Shown: piece after piece, positions 7,745 to 14,727 of the stretch | Numbering within the stretch: position 1 is the stretch's first letter | How the letters are laid out: each line of letters begins with the position of its first letter | Origin: Nocardia lijiangensis NBRC 108240 | GTDB taxonomy: Bacteria > Actinomycetota > Actinomycetes > Mycobacteriales > Mycobacteriaceae | Assembly (NCBI RefSeq): GCF_001613045.1 | Contig: NZ_BDBP01000070.1 | Coordinates: 1-57,970, forward strand | Reading direction: 5' to 3' | Length of the DNA stretch: 57,970 bases | Translations under genes and position numbers: made by a program | The notes under the pieces: model-generated | Told to the model about the DNA's origin: nothing | Database searches by the model: none | What the model saw: only the letters and a program-made list of their open reading frames with translations

Positions 7745-9103
7745 GTGCAGCGACGAATTATGGGGATCGAGACCGAGTTCGGTGTGACATGCACCTTCCA
7801 CGGTCACCGTCGGCTGTCCCCCGACGAGGTAGCCCGGTACCTGTTCCGCCGGGTGGTGTCCTGGGGCCGTAGCTCTAACGTGTTCCTTCGCAACGGCGCT
7901 CGGCTGTATCTCGACGTCGGCTCGCATCCGGAGTACGCCACGGCCGAATGCGACAGTCTGCACCAGTTGGTCACCCATGACAGGGCGGGCGAGCGGGTGC
8001 TCGAGGAGTTGCTGATCGATGCCGAGCAACGCTTGGCCGAAGAGGGCATCGGCGGCGACATCTACCTGTTCAAGAACAACACCGACTCGGCGGGCAACTC
8101 CTACGGCTGTCACGAGAACTTCCTTGTGGTGCGCGCGGGCGAGTTCTCCCGGATCTCCGACGTGCTGCTGCCGTTCCTGGTGACCAGGCAGCTGATCTGC
8201 GGAGCGGGCAAGGTGCTGCAGACGCCGAAGGCGGCCACGTTCTGCCTGTCGCAGCGTGCCGAGCACATCTGGGAGGGCGTCTCCTCGGCGACCACGCGAT
8301 CGCGCCCGATCATCAACACCCGCGACGAGCCGCACGCCGACGCCGAGAAGTACCGGCGCCTGCACGTGATCGTCGGCGACTCGAACATGTCCGAGACCAC
8401 GACCATGCTCAAGGTGGGCACGGCCGCGCTGGTGCTGGAGATGATCGAGGCGGGCGTCTCGTTCCGCGACTTCGCGCTGGACAACCCGATCCGCGCCATC
8501 CGCGAGGTCAGCCACGACCTCACCGGCCGCCGTCCCGTGCGGCTGGCAGGCGGCAGGCAGGCGAGCGCGCTCGACATCCAGCGCGAGTACTACGCCCGCG
8601 CCGTCGAGCACCTGCGCAACCGGGACCGCGATCCGCAGATCGACCAGGTCGTCGACCTTTGGGGCCGCACCCTGGACGCAGTGGAGGCGCAGGACTTCGC
8701 GAAGGTCGACACCGAGATCGACTGGGTGATCAAGCGCAAGCTGTTCCAGCGCTACCAGGACCGCTACGGCATGGAGCTGTCCGATCCCAAGATCGCCCAG
8801 CTCGACCTGGCCTACCACGACATCAAGCGCGGCCGCGGCGTCTTCGACCTGCTGCAGCGCAAGGGCCTGGCCAAGCGCGTCACCGAGGACGACGCGGTGG
8901 ACGCTGCGGTCGACACCCCGCCGCAGACCACGCGCGCCAAGCTGCGCGGCGATTTCATCACCGCCGCCCAGGAGGCTGGCCGCGACTTCACCGTCGACTG
9001 GGTGCACCTCAAGCTGAACGACCAGGCGCAGCGGACCGTGCTGTGCAAGGATCCGTTCCGCTCGGTCGACGAGCGCGTCGACCGCTTGATCGCCTCGATG
9101 TAG
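7745..9103 (+). CDS. pafA: Pup-protein ligase PafA
   Basis: ATP-dependent ligase that joins deamidated Pup through its C-terminal Glu side chain to substrate lysines. It has 452 residues. The N-terminus VQRRIMGIETEFGVTCTFHG carries the ATP/Mg-binding glutamates. Further motifs are NGARLYLDVGSHPEYATAEC, KNNTDSAGNSYGCHEN, NTRDEPHADAEKYRRLHVI and the C-terminal Pup-groove stretch KLNDQAQRTVLCKDPFR. The GTG at 7745 fits the conserved N-terminus and the leaderless promoter. In M. tuberculosis pafA is followed directly by pafB; here a toxin-antitoxin pair and one more gene have been inserted. Confidence 0.97.
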   Translation: MQRRIMGIETEFGVTCTFHGHRRLSPDEVARYLFRRVVSWGRSSNVFLRNGARLYLDVGSHPEYATAECDSLHQLVTHDRAGERVLEELLIDAEQRLAEEGIGGDIYLFKNNTDSAGNSYGCHENFLVVRAGEFSRISDVLLPFLVTRQLICGAGKVLQTPKAATFCLSQRAEHIWEGVSSATTRSRPIINTRDEPHADAEKYRRLHVIVGDSNMSETTTMLKVGTAALVLEMIEAGVSFRDFALDNPIRAIREVSHDLTGRRPVRLAGGRQASALDIQREYYARAVEHLRNRDRDPQIDQVVDLWGRTLDAVEAQDFAKVDTEIDWVIKRKLFQRYQDRYGMELSDPKIAQLDLAYHDIKRGRGVFDLLQRKGLAKRVTEDDAVDAAVDTPPQTTRAKLRGDFITAAQEAGRDFTVDWVHLKLNDQAQRTVLCKDPFRSVDERVDRLIASM

Positions 9104-9171
9104 CCGGAGCGCTGGTCCGCGACCTCCGGGTCGTGAACCAGCGGCTTGTCGACAGGAGGAGGCGCTGCTTC

Positions 9172-9199
9172 AGCGCTAGAGGCGCGCTAAAGTAGCGCT
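9172..9199 (+). promoter_or_regulatory. Leaderless promoter and operator of vapBC
   Basis: TAAAGT (9188-9193) lies 6 nt before the vapB ATG, and the nearest purine-rich SD-like run is too far upstream. The inverted arms AGCGCTA (9172-9178) and TAGCGCT (9193-9199) flank and overlap this -10. A VapBC complex bound here would block transcription directly, which fits autoregulation. Confidence 0.6.
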
Positions 9200-9439
9200 A
9201 TGGCCACTATTCAGATTCGTGACATTCCCGAGCCGGACGCGGAGGTGCTCCGCCAGCGTGCGGAAGCCGCCGGAATGTCGCTCCAGGCGTACATGCGTCA
9301 AGAACTGATCGCGATGGCACGGCGGCGGACCAAGGCCGAAGCCATGTCCGCGATCCGAGATGCGCTGGAGCGCGATCCTGGACCCGGTGGCGACCGCGAG
9401 AGCATCATGGAAGCGCTGCGGGAGGTCCGTGGTGAATGA
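9200..9439 (+). CDS. vapB: VapB/FitA-type ribbon-helix-helix antitoxin
   Basis: Seventy-nine-residue antitoxin. The N-terminus MATIQIRDIP is the DNA-binding beta strand, followed by LRQRAEAAGMSLQAYMRQEL, the two RHH helices typical of FitA/VapB. The acidic C-terminus (ERDPGPGGDRESIMEALREVRGE) should bind and neutralise the PIN toxin. The gene begins at a leaderless-type start inside an inverted-repeat operator and overlaps the toxin gene by 8 nt. It sits between pafA and pafBC, where M. tuberculosis has no such pair. Confidence 0.85.
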   Translation: MATIQIRDIPEPDAEVLRQRAEAAGMSLQAYMRQELIAMARRRTKAEAMSAIRDALERDPGPGGDRESIMEALREVRGE

Positions 9440-9836
9440 CGAGTACGTCGTGGACGCTTCCGCCGCAGCGGAGGCGCTGCTGCGCAAAGACGCGGTGGGT
9501 GAGGTCGTCACCCACCGCATCGCCTCATCGGTATGCCATGCACCGCACCTGATCGATGCAGAGGTCGGCAGCGTCTTGCGGCGTCATGAGCAGAAGGGGC
9601 TCATCAGCGAGACCTCCGCAATGACAAGCCTGCGCTTGCTGAAGTCGATGGTGAACGAGCGGTATGCCCACCACGGCTGGATGACCGTCGACGCGTGGGC
9701 GTTGCGGCACACGGTGACGTTCTATGACGCGCTCTATGTCGCATTGGCTGCGAGGCTCGATATTCCGCTGCTGACCGCGGACGAGAAGCTCAGCAAGGCG
9801 CCCGGTCTGCCCTGCCGCGTCGAGTTGGTGTCCTGA
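9432..9836 (+). CDS. vapC: VapC PIN-domain toxin
   Basis: Probable Mg-dependent RNase toxin of 134 residues. The PIN acidic residues are visible: D in VVDASAAAEAL, E in HLIDAEVGSVL, D in FYDALYVALAARL, and D in LLTADEKLS. The GTG at 9432 has GGAGG six nt upstream; GTG 9429 would be too close to it. The gene overlaps the antitoxin by 8 nt, the usual order and coupling for a VapBC module. VapC toxins commonly cleave tRNA or rRNA; the target here cannot be told. Confidence 0.88.
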   Translation: MNDEYVVDASAAAEALLRKDAVGEVVTHRIASSVCHAPHLIDAEVGSVLRRHEQKGLISETSAMTSLRLLKSMVNERYAHHGWMTVDAWALRHTVTFYDALYVALAARLDIPLLTADEKLSKAPGLPCRVELVS

Positions 9837-9856
9837 GGGCCAGCTGTCGCTGCGGG

Positions 9857-10153
9857 TCAGCCCTCGGCCAGGTAGCGCTCGACCGACTCCACCTTGGCCG
9901 TCATCGCGTCGGTGACACCGGGGCGGATGTCGGCCTTCAGGACCAGGCTGCAGCGCGGGGCAATGGCGAGGATGGCGTCGGTGGCGTCCTTCACGACGCG
10001 CATCACCTCGTCCCACTCGCCCTCGAGGGTGGTGAACATGGCGTCGGTGCGATTCGGCAGTCCGCTGGCCCGCACGACGCGCACCGCCTCCGCTACCGCC
10101 GGGCCGACATCCACGCCCGTGCCGAGTGGGGTCACTGAGAAGGCAACGATCAC
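9857..10153 (-). CDS. MTH1187/YkoF-type thiamine-binding protein
   Basis: Ninety-eight-residue protein of the DUF77/MTH1187 family, small ferredoxin-fold proteins that bind thiamine or related ligands. Recognisable stretches are VAFSVTPLGTG near the start, NRTDAMFTTLEGEWDEVM in the middle and KADIRPG near the end. The GTG at 10153 gives the canonical beginning of the family. It is convergent to vapC and divergent from pafB. GACAAT at a 6-nt spacing suggests a leaderless start, though it is not a strict TANNNT. Confidence 0.8.
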   Translation of the reverse strand: MIVAFSVTPLGTGVDVGPAVAEAVRVVRASGLPNRTDAMFTTLEGEWDEVMRVVKDATDAILAIAPRCSLVLKADIRPGVTDAMTAKVESVERYLAEG

Positions 10154-10243
10154 CGGACCATTGTCCCCGGCGCGCTGGATTCGTTGCGCGCCGCCGCGCT
10201 GAAATTAATGCGCGCCGCCGCGCGGTGATTCGGGGGCGGCGAT

Positions 10244-10256
10244 TACCCTCTATCGG
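10244..10256 (+). promoter_or_regulatory. Leaderless promoter of pafBC
   Basis: TACCCT (10244-10249) is followed by 7 nt and the GTG of pafB; no SD is present. Confidence 0.6.
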
Positions 10257-11252
10257 GTGGCGATATCCAAGGTCGAGCGGCTGATGAATCTGGTCATCGC
10301 GCTGCTGTCGACCCGGCAGTTCTTGAGCGCGGAGCGGATCAGGGAGAGCGTCGCGGGCTACGAGGACTCCGCCAGCGACGAGGCGTTCAGCCGAATGTTC
10401 GAGCGGGACAAGAACGAGCTGCGCGACCTGGGCATTCCGCTGGAAGTCGGACCGGTGAACCGGTATTCGACGCTGGAGGGGTACCGGATCAACCGCGACG
10501 CCTACGAGCTACCCGACATCGACCTGAGCGACGAGGAGGCCGCGGCGGTCGCCGTCGCGGTGCAGATGTGGGAGTCACCGGAGCTGGCGGCGGCCGCCGA
10601 GGGCGCCCTGCTGAAGCTGCGGGCCGCGGGCATCCACGTCGAAACGGACGCGGCCGTCGCCTCGGTGCCCGCCGTGCCCGCCCGCGCCCGCGGGTCGGAG
10701 CCGGTGCTCGGCAAGCTGCTCGCGGCCGTCGACGCCGGGCAGGCCGTGCGCTTCGAGCATCGCGGCGCGGTCAACGCGCCCTATCTGATGCGTGACGTGG
10801 AGCCGTGGGGCGTGGTGACCCATCACGGTCGCTGGTACCTGGTCGGCCACGACCGCGACCGCGACGCGGTGCGCAGCTTCCGGCTCTCCCGCATCGGCGA
10901 CGACGTGACGCCGTACGGGCCCGTCAACGCGGTGCACAAACCCGTGGACGTCGACCTGCGCGCAATCGTTGCGCGCGTCACCAGCAGCGCGCCGGTCAGC
11001 GGCTCGGCCACGGTGTGGGTCGCCGACGGACGCGGTCAGGAGATTCGCAGGCTCGGGCAGGTCGTCGAGGAACGCAGTGTCGGCGGGCGCGGCGGCATGG
11101 TGGTCGAAGTGCCCGTCCGCTCGCGCGACTGGCTGGCCAGGCTCATCACCGGTCTCGGACCGGACGCTCTGGTGCTGGCCCCCGACGACTTGCGCGCCGA
11201 TGTGGTGACCCGGCTGCGTTCGGTGTTCGACACGACGGAGGTGCGGGCGTGA
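10257..11252 (+). CDS. pafB: WYL-domain transcriptional activator PafB
   Basis: Half of the PafBC heterodimer, which activates the LexA-independent DNA-damage response (RecA-NDp promoters) in mycobacteria. It has 331 residues. An N-terminal winged helix (residues about 5-75, beginning KVERLMNLVIALLSTRQFLSAERI) is followed by the WYL domain around residues 160-240 (EPWGVVTHHGRWYLVGHDRDR, SFRLSRI) and the WCX extension. The start is the leaderless-type GTG at 10257. The stop overlaps the pafC GTG by 4 nt. Despite the name, the protein is a regulator and not a proteasome part. Confidence 0.93.
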   Translation: MAISKVERLMNLVIALLSTRQFLSAERIRESVAGYEDSASDEAFSRMFERDKNELRDLGIPLEVGPVNRYSTLEGYRINRDAYELPDIDLSDEEAAAVAVAVQMWESPELAAAAEGALLKLRAAGIHVETDAAVASVPAVPARARGSEPVLGKLLAAVDAGQAVRFEHRGAVNAPYLMRDVEPWGVVTHHGRWYLVGHDRDRDAVRSFRLSRIGDDVTPYGPVNAVHKPVDVDLRAIVARVTSSAPVSGSATVWVADGRGQEIRRLGQVVEERSVGGRGGMVVEVPVRSRDWLARLITGLGPDALVLAPDDLRADVVTRLRSVFDTTEVRA

Positions 11253-12229
11253 CGACCAGCCGGCTTTCGGTGCGGCTTTCCCGGCTGCTCAACATGATTC
11301 CGTACTTGATCGCCAACCCCGGCATCAGCGCCGCGGACGCCGCCGCCGACTTGGGCGTGACGACCAAGCAGCTGATGAGCGACCTGAATCAGCTGTGGAT
11401 GTGCGGCCTGCCCGGCTACGGCCCCGGCGATCTCATCGATCTGTCCTTCTCGGAGGAGAGCATCGAGGTCACCTTCTCCGCGGGCATCGACCGGCCGCTG
11501 CGGCTGACCTCCACCGAGGCCACCGCGCTGCTGGTGGCCCTGCGGTCGATCGTGGAGATGCCGGGCATGGTGGATCCGACCGCCGCGCACGCGGCCATTG
11601 CCAAGATCGAGTCCGCCATCTCCGGTGGCGCACCGCGGCCCGCCGACGGCGCCCCGGCGACGCCGGTGGAGGCGCCCGCGGTCGCGACCGTGCGCTCGGC
11701 CCTTGCCCGTCAGCACGCGCTGCGCATCGTCTACTACTCGGCCAGCCGCGACGTGGTCTCCGAGCGCGTCGTCGATCCGATCCGGATCGTGCTCGTCGAC
11801 GACAACAGCTATCTGCAGGCGTGGTGCCGGGAGGCCGAAGGCGTGCGGCTGTTCCGCTTCGACCGGATCGAGGCGGCCACCGAACTCGCCGAGCCCGCCC
11901 GGCCGCCCAGCCACGCCGCCACCGAGGCGGCCGCCTCGCTGGACCTGTTCCAGGACGATCCCGCGGTCCCGTCCGCGCGGCTGCGCATTCGCGGCGACTA
12001 CGGCTGGGTGCTCGACCAGTACCCGATGCACCGGCTGGCCGTGCACCCGGACGGCAGCCTGGAGGCGACCATGCGCTTCGCCACCCTGGACTGGATGGCG
12101 CGCCTGCTGCTCGGCTTCGGATCGGGCGTGACCGTTCTCGGCCCGCCGGAGCTGGTCGCCGCCGTGCGTGAGCGGTCCAACGCGGCGCTGGCCGCGTACC
12201 GGGACGCCGGACTAGAGGAATTGGAGTGA
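11249..12229 (+). CDS. pafC: WYL-domain transcriptional activator PafC
   Basis: Partner of PafB, 326 residues. It has an N-terminal helix-turn-helix (LSRLLNMIPYLIANPGISAADAAADLGV), a WYL domain (about 150-215, with IVYYSASRDVVSERVVDPIRI and LFRFDRI) and a C-terminal WCX domain that includes DWMARLLLGFG. The GTG start overlaps the pafB stop (GTGA), consistent with production of the heterodimer in equal amounts. In M. tuberculosis tatA follows directly; here a PanE-like gene starts 1 nt after the pafC stop and separates them. Confidence 0.93.
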   Translation: MTTSRLSVRLSRLLNMIPYLIANPGISAADAAADLGVTTKQLMSDLNQLWMCGLPGYGPGDLIDLSFSEESIEVTFSAGIDRPLRLTSTEATALLVALRSIVEMPGMVDPTAAHAAIAKIESAISGGAPRPADGAPATPVEAPAVATVRSALARQHALRIVYYSASRDVVSERVVDPIRIVLVDDNSYLQAWCREAEGVRLFRFDRIEAATELAEPARPPSHAATEAAASLDLFQDDPAVPSARLRIRGDYGWVLDQYPMHRLAVHPDGSLEATMRFATLDWMARLLLGFGSGVTVLGPPELVAAVRERSNAALAAYRDAGLEELE

Positions 12230-12230
12230 G

Positions 12231-13280
12231 GTGACGGGGCTCGACAAGATGCCGCGGCGGGTCATGGTGCTCGGCGCGGGCAGCATCGGCGTCTTCGTCG
12301 GCGGAAAGCTGGCGGCGGCCGGTGCGGACGTCACGTTCGTCGGCAGGCAGTGGTTGATCGACGAGGTCGGCGCCTCGGGCCTGCGCCTGACCGATCTCGA
12401 GGGCGGTGAGGTGCTCGTCGCACCGGACCGGCTGACCCTCGCGACCGGCCCGGAGGACGTCGGCTCGGCCGACCTGGTGCTCGTCGCGGTGAAATCCGGT
12501 GCGACCGCCACCGCGGTGCGCGAGCTGACCGGCAAGATCCGCCCCGGCACGCTGGTGCTGAGCCTGCAGAACGGTATCGGCAACGACACGGTGATCCGGG
12601 AGATCCTGCCCACCTGTGTGGTGCTCGCCGGGATGGTGATGTTCAACGTCGTGCACCACCCGGAAGGCCGCTTCCACCGCGGCACCGAGGGCGGGCTCGC
12701 GGTGCAGGACGATCCTGCGCTGGCCGAGTACGTCGAGGTCTTCGAGCGGGCCGGGCTGCCGTTGCGCCGCTATGCGGATCTGCGGCCGGTGCAGTGGGCC
12801 AAGCTGCTGCTCAATCTGAACAACCCGATCAACGCGCTCTCCGGACGCCCGTTGCGCGAGGAACTGGCCGACCGCGACTATCGCCGCTGCCTGGCGCTGG
12901 CCCAGCGCGAGGCGCTCGCCGCGATGAACAAGGCGCGAATTCGCCCGGCCCGGCTCACCCCGCTGCCGGCGGAGCTGATGACCCGGCTGCTGACCGTGCC
13001 CGACGGCGTGTTCCGCCGGGTCGCGGGGCAGGTGCTCGCCATCGATCCGGTGGCCCGCTCCTCGATGGCCGATGATCTCGCCGCCGGGCGCAAGACCGAA
13101 ATCTCTTGGCTCTGCGGCGAAATCGTGGGCCTCGGTGCGATGGTCGGCGCGCCGACCCCCGTGAACCAGCGGCTCATCGAGCTCATCGTCGCGGCCGAGC
13201 AGGGCGACGGGCGGACCTGGACGGGGCCGGAGTTGCTCGCGGACCTGCGCGCCGCCGCTGCGGCCGCGCCGCCCCTATAG
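12231..13280 (+). CDS. Ketopantoate reductase family protein (PanE/ApbA)
   Basis: NADPH-dependent reductase, 349 residues, related to 2-dehydropantoate 2-reductase. The Rossmann motif VMVLGAGSIGVFVGGKLAAAG is at about residues 11-31, SLQNGIGN lies near 125, and the C-terminal helical domain has the LLLNLNNPINALSGRP stretch matching the family's KxxxNxxxN substrate site. The GTG start is 1 nt after the pafC stop, with GGAG just upstream, so it is probably co-transcribed with pafBC. A true role in pantothenate synthesis is unproven, because the family includes other 2-oxo acid reductases. Confidence 0.8.
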   Translation: MTGLDKMPRRVMVLGAGSIGVFVGGKLAAAGADVTFVGRQWLIDEVGASGLRLTDLEGGEVLVAPDRLTLATGPEDVGSADLVLVAVKSGATATAVRELTGKIRPGTLVLSLQNGIGNDTVIREILPTCVVLAGMVMFNVVHHPEGRFHRGTEGGLAVQDDPALAEYVEVFERAGLPLRRYADLRPVQWAKLLLNLNNPINALSGRPLREELADRDYRRCLALAQREALAAMNKARIRPARLTPLPAELMTRLLTVPDGVFRRVAGQVLAIDPVARSSMADDLAAGRKTEISWLCGEIVGLGAMVGAPTPVNQRLIELIVAAEQGDGRTWTGPELLADLRAAAAAAPPL

Positions 13281-13383
13281 CAAAAGTCGAGGTTGAACGC
13301 CCGGCAAACGGGCGAAGTCGGGGGAGTTCGGGCGTCAGGCGGTCCGGTAGCATCGGAGCTACCACAGTCTTGGGAGGTAACAG

Positions 13384-13644
13384 ATGTCAGGCACGTTCAG
13401 CTGGACGCACCTGCTGATCATCGCGCTGCTGTTCGTGGTGTTGTTCGGTGCGAAGCGACTGCCGGACGCCGCGCGCGGCCTCGGCCGGTCCTTGCGCATC
13501 TTCAAGAGCGAGGTCAGCCAGATGCAGACCGAGGCGAGCCCCACCGCGAGTGCCGCGCCCGCTCAGCAGCCCACGCCGCAGCTGCCGCAGGCGCAGCCCG
13601 CGAACCAGGCGACCACGCCGCAGACCGAGACCAAGTCGGCCTGA
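13384..13644 (+). CDS. tatA: Twin-arginine translocase subunit TatA
   Basis: Pore-type subunit of the Tat exporter for folded proteins, 86 residues. One N-terminal membrane helix (LLIIALLFVVLFGAKRLPD) is followed by the FGAKRLP hinge and an amphipathic helix (ARGLGRSLRIFKSEV). The tail is Gln/Pro/Ala/Thr-rich and disordered. GGGAGGTAACAG before the ATG is a strong SD. It pairs with tatC immediately downstream. Confidence 0.95.
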   Translation: MSGTFSWTHLLIIALLFVVLFGAKRLPDAARGLGRSLRIFKSEVSQMQTEASPTASAAPAQQPTPQLPQAQPANQATTPQTETKSA

Positions 13645-13658
13645 GTCGAATGCTCCCT

Positions 13659-13683
13659 CCGGGGTGAGTCGGACTCACCCCGG
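13659..13683 (+). terminator. Perfect palindrome between tatA and tatC
   Basis: The arms CCGGGGTGAGTC and GACTCACCCCGG are separated by one base, 15 nt after the tatA stop. It may attenuate transcription or protect tatA mRNA, giving the excess of TatA over TatC that the pore needs. Whether it terminates is uncertain. Confidence 0.5.
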
Positions 13684-13785
13684 TCAGTGCTGTTCGGCCG
13701 GTCCGTGAAGGCGTCGGTCCCGTACCCGCGGGACGCGATACCGCCGCGCCAGTCGCGGCACTCGAGCACAGGGGCAACCACAGAT

Positions 13786-14724
13786 ATGCGAATCCCGTTC
13801 GATCCCCGGCGCAGCAGACGCAGGACGAATCCCGACGGCACCATGTCGTTGGTCGAGCACCTGCAGGAACTGCGCAGCCGGTTGCTGAAGTCACTGTTCG
13901 CGGTGCTGCTGACCACCGTGCTCGGCTTCTTCTGGTACGCGCATTCGTTCCTCGGCATCGAGAGCCTCGGCGAGATCCTGCGCGGACCGTACTGTTCGCT
14001 GCCGCCCGAGTCCAGGGCCGCGCTGACCCCGGACGGGTCGTGCCGCCTGCTGGCGACCGCGCCGTTCGAGCAGTTCATGCTCCGGTTGAAGGTCGGTTTC
14101 ACCGCGGGCGTCGTGCTGGCCGCGCCGATCTGGCTCTACCAGATCTGGGCGTTCATCACCCCCGGCCTCTACGCGAAGGAACGCAAGGTCGCGGTCGGCT
14201 TCGTCACCTCGGGCACCGTGCTGTTCGCGGCGGGCGCCGTGCTCGCCTACATGGTGGTCGCGCACGCGTTGAGCTTCCTGCTCACCATCGGCGACAACGT
14301 GCAGATCACCGCGTTGAGCGGTTCCCAGTACTTCAGCATGATCATCCAATTGCTGATCATCTTCGGCGTCAGCTTCGAGACGCCATTGCTGATCATCGGC
14401 TTGAACCTGGTGGGCGTGCTCACCTACGAGCGGCTCAAGGCGTGGCGGCGCGGCATCATCTTCGGTCTGTTCGTCTTCGCGGCGGTGGTCACCCCGCAGG
14501 ACCCGTTCTCGATGCTGGCGCTCGCCTGCGCTTTGACGGTGCTGTTCGAGGTGGCGGTGCAGGTCGCCAGGCTCAACGACAAGCGCAAGGCGCGCAAGGA
14601 CGCGCTGGCCGACGACGAGGCCTCCTCGATCGCCACGCCGGAGCCGATCGGAGCGACGGAGCCGATCATGGATCCGGCGGCAAAATCCACGCGACCGGTG
14701 TCGGACTACTCCGATACTCTCTGA
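13786..14724 (+). CDS. tatC: Twin-arginine translocase subunit TatC
   Basis: Six-helix membrane receptor for twin-arginine signal peptides, 312 residues. Visible are NPDGTMSLVEHLQELRSRLL (the conserved E-H-L-x-E-L-R N-terminus), APFEQFMLRLKVG and the periplasmic FVTPQDPFS-type segment (VVTPQDPFSMLAL). The tail is charged. The start at ATG 13786 aligns with the M. tuberculosis protein; a longer frame from 13687 runs through the palindrome and is not preferred. The helY start follows 3 nt after its stop. Confidence 0.95.
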   Translation: MRIPFDPRRSRRRTNPDGTMSLVEHLQELRSRLLKSLFAVLLTTVLGFFWYAHSFLGIESLGEILRGPYCSLPPESRAALTPDGSCRLLATAPFEQFMLRLKVGFTAGVVLAAPIWLYQIWAFITPGLYAKERKVAVGFVTSGTVLFAAGAVLAYMVVAHALSFLLTIGDNVQITALSGSQYFSMIIQLLIIFGVSFETPLLIIGLNLVGVLTYERLKAWRRGIIFGLFVFAAVVTPQDPFSMLALACALTVLFEVAVQVARLNDKRKARKDALADDEASSIATPEPIGATEPIMDPAAKSTRPVSDYSDTL

Positions 14725-14727
14725 ACG
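14715..14727 (+). promoter_or_regulatory. Leaderless promoter of helY inside the tatC end
   Basis: TACTCT (14715-14720), in the last codons of tatC, lies 7 nt before the helY GTG. helY may therefore be made from its own leaderless mRNA as well as from tat read-through. Confidence 0.55.

Noticed and set aside
13687..13785. An N-terminal extension of tatC
   Set aside because: No similarity to TatC N-termini, and it begins next to the palindrome behind tatA; ATG 13786 fits the family.
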